Positions 1-5,730 of a DNA stretch of 7,534 nucleotides are shown here, piece by piece; position 1 is the stretch's first letter; each line of letters begins with the position of its first letter. The position numbers and the translations under genes are program-made. The DNA is from Ilumatobacteraceae bacterium (lineage in GTDB: Bacteria; Actinomycetota; Acidimicrobiia; Acidimicrobiales; Ilumatobacteraceae). Where the stretch lies: the NCBI GenBank assembly GCA_025456105.1, contig JALOLG010000062.1:1-7534 (forward strand), read 5' to 3'. The notes below the pieces were generated by a model. It did not search any database and was not told the origin of the DNA. It saw only the letters and a list, made by a program, of their open reading frames with translations.

Positions 1-1163
1 AGGGGCAGCTCGAACTGCTCGAGTCCGTCAAGGACAAGGCCAAGGAGCAGGGTCTCTGGAACTTCTTCCTGCCGGATGCCGAGACCGGTGAGGGACTCAA
101 CAACCTCGACTACGCGTACATCGCGATGGAGCTCGGCAAGAACCCCATCGCCTCGGAGTGCCTCAACTGCTCGGCCCCCGACACGGGCAACATGGAGGTG
201 CTCGAGCGCGTCGGCACCGAGGCCCAGAAGGAGCAGTGGCTGAAGCCGCTCCTCAACGGCGAGATCCGCTCCGCCTACGCGATGACCGAGCCCGACATCC
301 CGTCGTCGGACGCCAAGAACATCTCGTGCCGCGCCGTCCGCGACGGCGACGAGTGGGTGATCACCGGCGAGAAGTACTACATCTCCGGCGCCGGCGACCC
401 GCGCTGCAAGATCATGATCGTCATGGTGCAGACGAACCCCGATGGGCCGCCGCACCGCCGCCAGTCGCAGATCCTCGTGCCGATGGACACTCCCGGTGTG
501 GAGATCGTCGGCCCGATGCACGTGTTCGGCGACGACGATGCGCCGCACGGCCACATGCACCTGCGCTTCAACGACGTGCGCGTCCCGGAGTCGAACATCC
601 TCCTCGGCGAGGGCCGCGGCTTCGAGATCTCCCAGGTGCGCCTCGGCCCGGGCCGCATCCACCACTGCATGCGCTCGGTCGGCGCCGCCGAGCGGGCGCT
701 CGAGCTCATGTCGAAGCGGGCGCTGAGCCGCGAGGCGTTCGGCAAGCGGATCGCCAACCTCGGCAAGAACGTCGAGGTCATCGCGAAGGCCCGCATCGAG
801 ATCGAGGCGATGCGCCGCATGGTGCTCACCGCCGCCAAGGCGATGGACGAGCTCGGCAACGCCGAGGCGCGCGTGTGGGTGAGCGCGGTCAAGGCGATGG
901 TGCCGATCCGCACGTGCCAGATCGTCGACGAGGCGATCCAGATCCACGGTGCGACGGGTGTGTCGCAGTGGACCCCGCTCGCCGCGATGTACACCTCGCA
1001 GCGCACGCTCCGGCTGGCCGACGGTCCCGACGAGGTGCACTGGTTCGTGGTGGGCCGCGCCGAGCTGGCGAGCTGGGAGGAGGCCGCCGAGTCGTACGAC
1101 CCGAAGGTCTCCTACTACGACCACCTCAACGCGCCGACCGGCGGCGTCTTCTCGGGCCCCTGA
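1..1163 (+). CDS. Acyl-CoA dehydrogenase, ACAD10/11-type (5' end outside window)
   Basis: FAD-dependent enzyme expected to introduce an alpha-beta double bond into an acyl-CoA during fatty-acid or related acyl-CoA breakdown. The reading frame is open from base 3 with no start signal, so the gene begins upstream. About 386 residues are visible and roughly 20-30 are probably missing against the usual ~410. The internal ATG at 126 is not the start, because the frame before it reads as normal N-terminal helix (EQGLWNFFLPD). Landmarks by visible residue: NCSAPDTGNMEVL (about 55-67), the FAD/substrate motif YAMTEP (92-97) followed by SSDA, WVITGEKYYISG, the RLGPGRIHHCMR segment, IHGATG (314-319) and DGPDEVH (340-346). 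RLGPGRIHHCMR and DGPDEVH are typical of the ACAD10/11 branch, some of which handle 4-hydroxyacyl-CoA derivatives; the substrate here is unknown. The DUF427 gene follows after 16 bp, suggesting one transcript. Family assignment is firm, substrate is not. Confidence 0.95.
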   Translation, partial: GQLELLESVKDKAKEQGLWNFFLPDAETGEGLNNLDYAYIAMELGKNPIASECLNCSAPDTGNMEVLERVGTEAQKEQWLKPLLNGEIRSAYAMTEPDIPSSDAKNISCRAVRDGDEWVITGEKYYISGAGDPRCKIMIVMVQTNPDGPPHRRQSQILVPMDTPGVEIVGPMHVFGDDDAPHGHMHLRFNDVRVPESNILLGEGRGFEISQVRLGPGRIHHCMRSVGAAERALELMSKRALSREAFGKRIANLGKNVEVIAKARIEIEAMRRMVLTAAKAMDELGNAEARVWVSAVKAMVPIRTCQIVDEAIQIHGATGVSQWTPLAAMYTSQRTLRLADGPDEVHWFVVGRAELASWEEAAESYDPKVSYYDHLNAPTGGVFSGP

Positions 1164-1179
1164 GTCCGGTCACGCGCCG

Positions 1180-1677
1180 ATGACCGAGGTGGCCACCAAC
1201 GGCAAGCCGATCGAGTCGGTGTGGGACTTCCCCCGCCCGCCGCGGCTCGAGCGCGTCGACTGGCGGATCCGGGTCGTCCACGGCGGTGCCACCGTGGTGG
1301 ACGCGCCCTGGGCGTGGCGGGTGCTCGAGACGAGCCAACCGCCCGCGTACTACGTGTCGCCCGAGCTCGTCGCCGACGGGGCGCTGCGCCCCAGCGACCA
1401 CCGACCCACGTTCTGCGAGTGGAAGGGCGTCGCCACCTACGCCGACGTGGTCGGCGGCGACGGGCGCGTGGCCGAGGGCGCGGCGTGGACCTACCGCGAG
1501 CCCACCCCGCCGTTCGGTGAGATCGCCGGCTGCTGGGCGTTCTACGCGCAGCGCCTCGACGAGTGCCTCGTCGACGACGAGCGGGTGGAGCCCAACCCCG
1601 GCTCGTTCTACGGCGGGTGGATCACCGCCAACGTGACCGGCCCGTTCAAGGGCGCCCCCGGCACCTCCCACTGGTGA
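1180..1677 (+). CDS. DUF427 domain protein
   Basis: A 165-residue protein that matches DUF427 (Pfam NTP_transf_9) along its whole length; its biochemical role is not established. Visible family landmarks are VWDFPRPPRLE near residues 14-24, RVLETSQPPAYY (47-58), FCEWKGVATY (78-87), AAWTYREPTPPF (101-112), and FYGGWITANVTGPFKG (143-158) with a C-terminal GTSHW. The ATG at 1180 was chosen because VWDFPRPP lies about a dozen residues downstream, as usual for the family, and because it follows the preceding stop by 16 bp. No convincing Shine-Dalgarno sequence precedes it, and the in-frame GTG at 1189 is an alternative. It is probably expressed with the acyl-CoA dehydrogenase. The stop lies 27 bp from the stop of the convergent ABM-DUF952 gene. 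No truncation or missing motif was seen. Confidence 0.93.
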   Translation: MTEVATNGKPIESVWDFPRPPRLERVDWRIRVVHGGATVVDAPWAWRVLETSQPPAYYVSPELVADGALRPSDHRPTFCEWKGVATYADVVGGDGRVAEGAAWTYREPTPPFGEIAGCWAFYAQRLDECLVDDERVEPNPGSFYGGWITANVTGPFKGAPGTSHW

Positions 1678-1680
1678 GAG

Positions 1681-1696
1681 CGCTTTCGTGAGAGCG
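1681..1696. terminator. Weak hairpin between convergent genes
   Basis: CGCTTT and AGAGCG can pair around a CGTG loop, six base pairs including one G-T wobble, in the 27-bp gap between the facing stop codons at 1677 and 1705. There is no T-run on either side. It could help end transcription from both directions, but it is short and may be chance in GC-rich DNA. Confidence 0.25.
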
Positions 1697-1704
1697 GCAG
1701 CAGG

Positions 1705-2337
1705 TCAGCGGCGCCAGGGGGTGGTGGCGACGACGGCGGTGACGGGGATCGGGCCGTAGACGTGGGGGAAGTGCTCGGCGACGCCGGGGGCGGGCGGCTC
1801 GAGCACGACCGGTGCGGCGAGGCGCGAGGTGTCGATCTCGAGCAGCACCAGCTCGTCGACGCCGTCGTAGAAGCGCTCGATCACGCCGGCCACCTGGTGG
1901 GGGAGCGAGCAGTGGATGAACCCCTCCTGCTCGAGCGTGACGCCGCGGGTGCTCCAGCGGTACTCGCCGCGGGCCTGTGCGTCGGCCCAGTCGCGGGGGA
2001 GCGCGACGTGCGTGATGCGGTCGGGGAGCTCGACGTGCCAGTCGTGCGACCGCACCACCTCGGCGACGCGGAGCCGGTACGACTCGTACCAGCGCTGGCG
2101 CCCCAGCGCCTGGATCATCCGGTGCTCGGCGACCGCACCCCACGCCCGCGCGTGGTCGGCAGTGAGCCAGTACGACACGGTGATGCCGCTGCCGTCGGGG
2201 TTGCGGGCGCTCTCGACGCCGAGGAACCCGGGCTGCTGCGCGGCGAGTCGCTCCATCTGCTCGGCGGCAGCCGCGTACCCGTCGTCGTCGAACCGTCGGC
2301 GGACGGAGCTGAAGATCACGGCGACCTCGCCGCTCAC
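1705..2337 (-). CDS. ABM-like monooxygenase domain fused to DUF952
   Basis: A 210-residue, two-domain, apparently cytoplasmic protein. Residues about 5-98 resemble the antibiotic biosynthesis monooxygenase (ABM, dimeric alpha-beta barrel) fold, with QQPGFLGVESARNPDG (34-49), GITVSYW (51-57), AEHRMIQALGRQRWYESY (70-87) and RVAEV (90-94). Residues about 107-205 match DUF952, with the family motifs GFIHCS (139-144), LLEIDTSRL (165-173) and FPHVYGP (190-196). DUF952 has no settled function, and ABM-fold proteins include quinol monooxygenases, heme-degrading enzymes and non-enzymatic members, so no reaction is assigned. The GTG start at 2337 was chosen because it overlaps the photolyase stop in a GTGA quartet and because the ABM fold begins immediately (VAVIFSSV); the frame stays open far upstream only as an arginine-rich shadow of the photolyase gene. 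Translation is therefore probably coupled to the photolyase. No signal peptide or membrane segment was seen. Confidence 0.9.
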   Translation of the reverse strand: MSGEVAVIFSSVRRRFDDDGYAAAAEQMERLAAQQPGFLGVESARNPDGSGITVSYWLTADHARAWGAVAEHRMIQALGRQRWYESYRLRVAEVVRSHDWHVELPDRITHVALPRDWADAQARGEYRWSTRGVTLEQEGFIHCSLPHQVAGVIERFYDGVDELVLLEIDTSRLAAPVVLEPPAPGVAEHFPHVYGPIPVTAVVATTPWRR

Positions 2338-3827
2338 AGCTCGCCCCGATCGAGCAGGGTGAGCACCTCGGCGGCACGTTCGCGGACGGCGGGCAGGTCG
2401 ACGAGCTGGTCGGCGGCTCGTGCCTGACGAGCAACGCGCGGGTTGCGGACGAAGCGGTCGTGGTGGCGTGCCATGAAGTCCCAGTAGAGCGTGGTGAAGG
2501 GGCACGCGTCGGTGCCGGTTCGCTTCGACCGGTCGTAGGCGCACCCGCGGCAGTAGTCGCTCATCTTGTGGAGGTAGTTGCCCCCGGCCGCGTACGGCTT
2601 GGTGGCCATCAGCCCGCCGTCGGCGTGGAGCGACATGCCGATCACGTTCGGCAGCATCACCCACTCGGCACCGTCGACGAACGACGACCACATCCACTCG
2701 GTCATCGCCCACGGCTCGACGCCCGCGAGCAGCGCCAGGTTGCCGAGCACCATCAGCCGCTGGATGTGGTGGGCGTAGCCGTGGTCGTGCAGCGTCGCCA
2801 GCGTCGTGTCGACGCAGCGCATGCGGGTGGGTGCGTCGCCGGTGAGGACCGGCGGCAGCGGCCGGCTCGCGCCGAGCGCGTTCTTCGCTCGGTAGGCCGG
2901 CATCTGCTGCCAATACACGCCCCACACGTACTCGCGCCACCCGATCACCTGGCGGATGAACCCCTCGGCCGATTCGATCGGGATCAGCCCGGCGTCGTAC
3001 GCGCCCTGGACGCGGTCGCAGACCTCGCCGGGCAGCAGCAGGCCGAGGTTGAGGTATGGCGAGAGGAGCGAGTGCGCGAGGTGCCACGAGCGCGTGGTCA
3101 TCGCGTCCTCGTGCGGTCCGAACATCGGAGCGACCCGGTCGACGAAGTGGTCGAGCCTCGCCAGCGCACCGGCTCGGCTCGTGGCCCAGGTGCCGTCGGG
3201 ATCGGCGCCCCAGCAGGTGTCGGGGAGATCGCGCAGCACCTCGTGGTCGACCTCGTCGAGCTCGTCGCGCCGCGGCTCGGGCCAGGGCGGGAGCGCGCCA
3301 CGCGGGGGTGGCTGCCGGTTCGCCTCGTCGTGGTTCCAGCGTCCGCCCGCCGGTTCGCCGCCATCCATGAGGTAGCCGAGGCGACGCCGCTGCCAGCGGT
3401 AGAAGTCCTCCATCTTCAGCGTCCGACGGTCGGCGGCCCAGGCCGCGAACTCGTCGTAGTGGCAGAGGAACTGGTTCGTGCGGACGATCTCCACGCCGAG
3501 TCGCCGGAACAGGGCGAGTCCGCTCCAGCTGGCGGGCTCGGTGGCGACGACCCGGCCGGGGCGGTGCTCGGCCACGTGGGCCCGGAACCCGGCCTCGAGC
3601 GACGCCGAGCGGCGGAGGTCGACCTCGAACCCCTCGGCTCGCAGCTCGGCCGCGAACCGTCGCATGGAGGTGACGACGAGATGGGCGCGCTGGCGGTGCC
3701 ACCGCTTCGACGCCAGCTTGGCCGCGCTCTCCACGAGCAGGACCCGATCGCGTCCGGGTTCGGCCGCGGCCAGCGCCCCGATGCGCCGGTTGAGCTGGTC
3801 GCCGACGACCCACACCGTCGTGGTCAC
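2334..3827 (-). CDS. Cryptochrome/photolyase-related protein, FeS-BCP (PhrB-like)
   Basis: A 497-residue member of the iron-sulfur bacterial cryptochrome/photolyase group, whose characterised members repair (6-4) photoproducts with blue light using FAD, a lumazine antenna and a [4Fe-4S] cluster. The N-terminal alpha/beta antenna domain (about 1-130) starts VWVVGDQLN; the helical FAD domain spans about 200-480. Four cysteines sit where the cluster ligands are expected: C338, C426, C429 and C442. The C-x2-C-x12-C spacing equals that of Agrobacterium PhrB as I remember it (C350, C438, C441, C454). The adjacent histidines H353-H354 in YAHHIQRLMVLGN match the PhrB active-site pair, at the same distance from the first cysteine. 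Length is as usual. The start is GTG at 3827 because VWVVGDQL follows at once and a TACCCT box lies six bases upstream; no Shine-Dalgarno sequence is visible. It lies 24 bp after tadE and overlaps the ABM-DUF952 gene by four bases. The role in (6-4) repair is inferred from the family; a photoreceptor role is possible. Confidence 0.95.
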   Translation of the reverse strand: MTTTVWVVGDQLNRRIGALAAAEPGRDRVLLVESAAKLASKRWHRQRAHLVVTSMRRFAAELRAEGFEVDLRRSASLEAGFRAHVAEHRPGRVVATEPASWSGLALFRRLGVEIVRTNQFLCHYDEFAAWAADRRTLKMEDFYRWQRRRLGYLMDGGEPAGGRWNHDEANRQPPPRGALPPWPEPRRDELDEVDHEVLRDLPDTCWGADPDGTWATSRAGALARLDHFVDRVAPMFGPHEDAMTTRSWHLAHSLLSPYLNLGLLLPGEVCDRVQGAYDAGLIPIESAEGFIRQVIGWREYVWGVYWQQMPAYRAKNALGASRPLPPVLTGDAPTRMRCVDTTLATLHDHGYAHHIQRLMVLGNLALLAGVEPWAMTEWMWSSFVDGAEWVMLPNVIGMSLHADGGLMATKPYAAGGNYLHKMSDYCRGCAYDRSKRTGTDACPFTTLYWDFMARHHDRFVRNPRVARQARAADQLVDLPAVRERAAEVLTLLDRGEL

Positions 3828-3833
3828 GCGGCG

Positions 3834-3839
3834 AGGGTA
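3834..3839 (-). promoter_or_regulatory. Candidate -10 box for a leaderless photolyase transcript
   Basis: On the - strand TACCCT (TANNNT pattern) ends six bases before the photolyase GTG, the spacing expected when transcription begins at the first base of the start codon. No Shine-Dalgarno sequence lies in front of that GTG, which fits a leaderless mRNA. No clear -35 element is visible, and the box lies in the 24-bp gap after tadE. Confidence 0.35.
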
Positions 3840-3851
3840 CCCGTGCCGGGA

Positions 3852-4211
3852 TCACGGCGGCTCGAGGGCCATGGTGGCGCTGGCCGTCTGCGTGACGTCG
3901 GGGAGCAGGAGCCCCACGAGCGGCAGGTCGGTTCGGGCGACCCGACGCACCGTCACCGTCACCAGCCCCTCACGAGTCCGGGTGGTGACGTCGAGCGGTC
4001 GCAGCCGCGTCGCGTCGCCGGCGGCACGCCCGGCCGCCGCATGCGGTGTGGCCGACACCATCGCCGCTCGCGCGCCGGCCCGTGCCGCACCCTCGAGCGC
4101 GAGCTGATCGCGCACGACGAGCCCGATCTGCATCACCAGCAGTGCCAGCAGCACCACCACGGGCAGGCACAGCGCGAGCTCGACCGTCGCCTGCCCGCGG
4201 TCGCGGCTCAG
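3852..4211 (-). CDS. tadE: TadE-like pseudopilin
   Basis: A predicted minor (pseudo)pilin of the Tad pilus, inserted in the cytoplasmic membrane and processed by a prepilin peptidase. With the start proposed here it has 119 residues: a short basic leader MSRDRG, then QATVELALCLP. This is a class III prepilin site, with Gly6 before the cut and Glu11 at position +5. A hydrophobic segment of about 23 residues (11-33) follows, then VRDQLALEGAARAGARAA, typical of TadE, and a soluble C-terminal part rich in beta-type sequence (GLVTVTVRRV). No ATG, GTG or TTG lies in frame just upstream of the processing site. The best start is a CTG at 4211 that overlaps the stop of the pilin gene as CTGA, like the ATGA and GTGA junctions elsewhere in the operon. 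In-frame ATGs at 4493 and 4487 would add some 90 arginine-rich residues read through the pilin gene, which is implausible. Family call is firm; the start is inferred. Confidence 0.88.
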   Translation of the reverse strand: MSRDRGQATVELALCLPVVVLLALLVMQIGLVVRDQLALEGAARAGARAAMVSATPHAAAGRAAGDATRLRPLDVTTRTREGLVTVTVRRVARTDLPLVGLLLPDVTQTASATMALEPP

Positions 4212-4456
4212 AGCTTGTCGCCCACGGCGTCGATGACGCGGTCGAAGAGGCGCCCCACCTTGCCGGCGCCCCCGCCGGCGGTGGCCCAACCGACCACGAG
4301 GAGACCGACGAGCGCCGCCGCGAGCAGCACGAGCGCGTACTCGGTGGTGGCCTGGCCGGCCTCGCGGTGGGTGCGGCGCGAGCGCTCGACGCGATCGACG
4401 AGGTCGACGACCACGAGGTGGACGGCGGCGACGAGACGGATCAGTGGTTCGTGCAC
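4208..4456 (-). CDS. Small Flp/DUF4244-like type IVb prepilin
   Basis: An 82-residue protein, the likely main subunit of the Tad pilus. The stretch EAGQATTEYALVLL carries the prepilin peptidase motif, with Gly34 before the cut and Glu39-Tyr40 at +5/+6, which is the Flp signature. A single membrane helix follows (about 41-60, ALVLLAAALVGLLVVGWATA), then a glycine-rich turn and a short amphipathic tail LFDRVIDAV. The mature product would be 48 residues. The 34-residue leader is long and partly hydrophobic (LIRLVAAVHLVVVDLV). The GTG start at 4456 is supported by AGGAG six bases upstream. This is the only visible gene boundary in the Tad operon that does not overlap, being 36 nt after tadC. By position it corresponds to Rv3656c of M. 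tuberculosis. DUF4244 and Flp pilins are hard to separate at this length. Confidence 0.85.
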   Translation of the reverse strand: MHEPLIRLVAAVHLVVVDLVDRVERSRRTHREAGQATTEYALVLLAAALVGLLVVGWATAGGGAGKVGRLFDRVIDAVGDKL

Positions 4457-4462
4457 GGGATG

Positions 4463-4467
4463 CTCCT
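4463..4467 (-). promoter_or_regulatory. Ribosome binding site of the prepilin gene
   Basis: AGGAG on the - strand, six bases before the GTG at 4456. It fixes the prepilin start and is one of only two strong Shine-Dalgarno sequences in the Tad operon, the other preceding the first gene. This suggests that the prepilin is translated independently of its upstream neighbour. Confidence 0.75.
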
Positions 4468-4477
4468 GGGTGTGGGG

Positions 4478-4492
4478 TGCCGGTCATCGGCA
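4478..4492. repeat. Inverted repeat between tadC and the prepilin gene
   Basis: TGCCG and CGGCA flank a five-base spacer directly after the tadC stop codon, inside the only spacer longer than a few bases in the Tad operon. In RNA it would form a 5-bp GC-rich stem-loop upstream of the prepilin ribosome binding site. It could mark mRNA processing or protect the pilin transcript, but a stem this short may be chance. Confidence 0.3.
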
Positions 4493-5035
4493 TCAGCGGA
4501 GGTCGCGCAGCGACGAGACGGTGCCGAGCCCGATCGGGACGACCGTGAGCAGCACGAACGAGGGGAGCGTGCACACCACGAGCGGCACGCCGAGTCGCAC
4601 GGGGAGCCGGCGGGCGTCGGCCTCGAGCTGGCGCCGCCGACTGGCCCGCGCCTCGGCCGCGAGTCGCTCGAGCACCGGACCGAGCGGCAGGCCCGAGCGA
4701 TCGGCGGCCGCGAGCGCGTCGGCGATCTCGGCGGCGCACGGCCCGAGCACCACGGGCAGCTCGCCGAGTGCGTCGGCGAGCGCCGTGCCGCGGTCGAGCC
4801 GGTGCACGGTGGCGGCCCAGCCGGGACGGGTGGCGACCGGAGCCCGCTCGGCGAGGTGGCGGGCCGCCTGCACCGGGGTGAGACCCGCCTCCACGAGCAG
4901 CACGAGCAGCTCGACCATGGCGGGCAGCGACCGCTCGACGTCGAGCGACCGTGCGGTGTCGGAGCGTGCGGCACGCCATCGTCGGCCGGCGACGGCACTC
5001 ATGGCGACCGCCGCCGCGAGCAGCAGGAGACTCAC
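4493..5035 (-). CDS. tadC: TadC-like pilus platform protein (T2SS F family)
   Basis: A 180-residue inner-membrane protein of the type II secretion F family, expected to pair with TadB as the platform on which TadA works. The N-terminus is a membrane helix (MSLLLLAAAVAMSAVA, 1-16). A cytoplasmic four-helix domain follows (about 36-145), with LPAMVELLVLLVEAGLTPVQAARHLAE and an ADRSGLPLGPVLERLAAEAR stretch typical of the family. A hydrophobic C-terminal segment (about 148-170, VRLGVPLVVCTLPSFVLLT) and a short tail complete it. It is short compared with Gram-negative TadC (near 300 residues), in line with compact actinobacterial versions. The GTG start at 5035 overlaps the tadB stop as GTGA, and a partial Shine-Dalgarno sequence, GGGAG, lies seven bases upstream. 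The much longer open frame beyond it is an arginine-rich shadow. The tadB and tadC names follow gene order. Confidence 0.9.
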   Translation of the reverse strand: MSLLLLAAAVAMSAVAGRRWRAARSDTARSLDVERSLPAMVELLVLLVEAGLTPVQAARHLAERAPVATRPGWAATVHRLDRGTALADALGELPVVLGPCAAEIADALAAADRSGLPLGPVLERLAAEARASRRRQLEADARRLPVRLGVPLVVCTLPSFVLLTVVPIGLGTVSSLRDLR

Positions 5036-5730
5036 CGCGACGCTCCCACGATGTGCCGCATCCACCACCAACCGAGGAGGTTGAGGGCTCCGCCGGCGGC
5101 GAGCACGGCGACGCCCGGGACCGTGCCGAGCACACCTCGGACCGGCGCGGAGACCGTGGCCGAGAGCGCGAGCGCGGCGACGGGGAGCCCCGACATGATC
5201 GAGGCCGAGAGGCGAGCCTGCGCCGTCTGGGCCCGGCGCTCGTGTGCGTCGGCGACGCGCAGGCGCAGCGTGGCTGCGACGCGCTCGACGGCCGGGGCGG
5301 CCGGGCCCCCGAGGCGCGCCGCTTCGCCGATCACCGCCAGCGCCAGTCCGAGCGGTGCTGCGGCGTCGAGTCGATCGGACTGCTCGTCGATCGCGCCGCT
5401 CAGCGACGTGCCGCGCTCGCAGCGGTGCACGATCCGGGCGACGACGTCGTCGATCGGTGGCGGCGTCGCGGTGGCTGCCAGCGCGCCGGCGAGCGTGTCG
5501 CCCGCGCGGAGCCGCCGGGCGAGACCGTCGCACCAGGCGGCGACCTCGGCCGGTCCGGCCTCGGCGGCTCGCCGCCACGGAGACCGCCAGGTCGGTCGGC
5601 GTCGGTGCGGCGCCGGACACCGGGTGGGGAGGTCGGGACGCCGGGGTGGCAGCGACGACAGACGCGCGAGCGCGGCGTCGACGGCGAGGGCCACGGCGAC
5701 GGCGGCGAGCGCGGGCGCGACCACGCTCAC
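5032..5730 (-). CDS. tadB: TadB-like pilus platform protein (T2SS F family)
   Basis: A 232-residue integral membrane protein of the type II secretion F family, partner of TadC in the Tad pilus assembly platform. It starts with a hydrophobic helix (about 3-24), followed by a proline- and arginine-rich linker (28-55). The cytoplasmic F domain runs from about 63 to 175, with AEVAAWCDGLARRLRAGDTL (61-80), CERGTSLSGAID (104-115) and LALAVIGEAARLGGPAAPAVER (129-150). Two C-terminal membrane helices lie at about 177-193 and 203-222, and the end is WWWMRHIVGASR. The GTG start at 5730 overlaps the tadA stop as GTGA and places the first membrane helix at the N-terminus. The same frame stays open upstream through tadA, but only as arginine-rich shadow. 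It overlaps tadC by four bases, so the platform pair is probably translated in a coupled, near-equal ratio. Confidence 0.9.
   Translation of the reverse strand: MSVVAPALAAVAVALAVDAALARLSSLPPRRPDLPTRCPAPHRRRPTWRSPWRRAAEAGPAEVAAWCDGLARRLRAGDTLAGALAATATPPPIDDVVARIVHRCERGTSLSGAIDEQSDRLDAAAPLGLALAVIGEAARLGGPAAPAVERVAATLRLRVADAHERRAQTAQARLSASIMSGLPVAALALSATVSAPVRGVLGTVPGVAVLAAGGALNLLGWWWMRHIVGASR

Noticed and set aside
126..1163. ATG at 126 as the true start of the acyl-CoA dehydrogenase
   Set aside because: The frame continues to the window edge with typical N-terminal acyl-CoA dehydrogenase sequence, so the gene is simply cut by the window.
1126..1671. A 181-codon - strand frame opposite the DUF427 gene
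   Set aside because: The + strand translation matches DUF427 throughout, while the - strand product has no recognisable motif.
2338..3855. N-terminal extension of the ABM-DUF952 frame to 716 residues
   Set aside because: The extension overlaps the whole photolyase gene in another frame and is arginine-rich. The GTG at 2337, with its GTGA overlap and immediate domain onset, explains the gene.
3841..3857. CCGTG/CACGG stem over the tadE stop as a terminator
   Set aside because: The stem is only five base pairs, overlaps the stop codon and has no T-run. It is too weak to call in such GC-rich sequence.
2460..5084. An 874-codon open frame on the + strand
   Set aside because: It runs antisense to the photolyase, tadE, prepilin and tadC genes, changes composition along its length, is rich in Arg, Ala, Ser and Thr, and shows no family motif. 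Long antisense frames are expected at this GC content.
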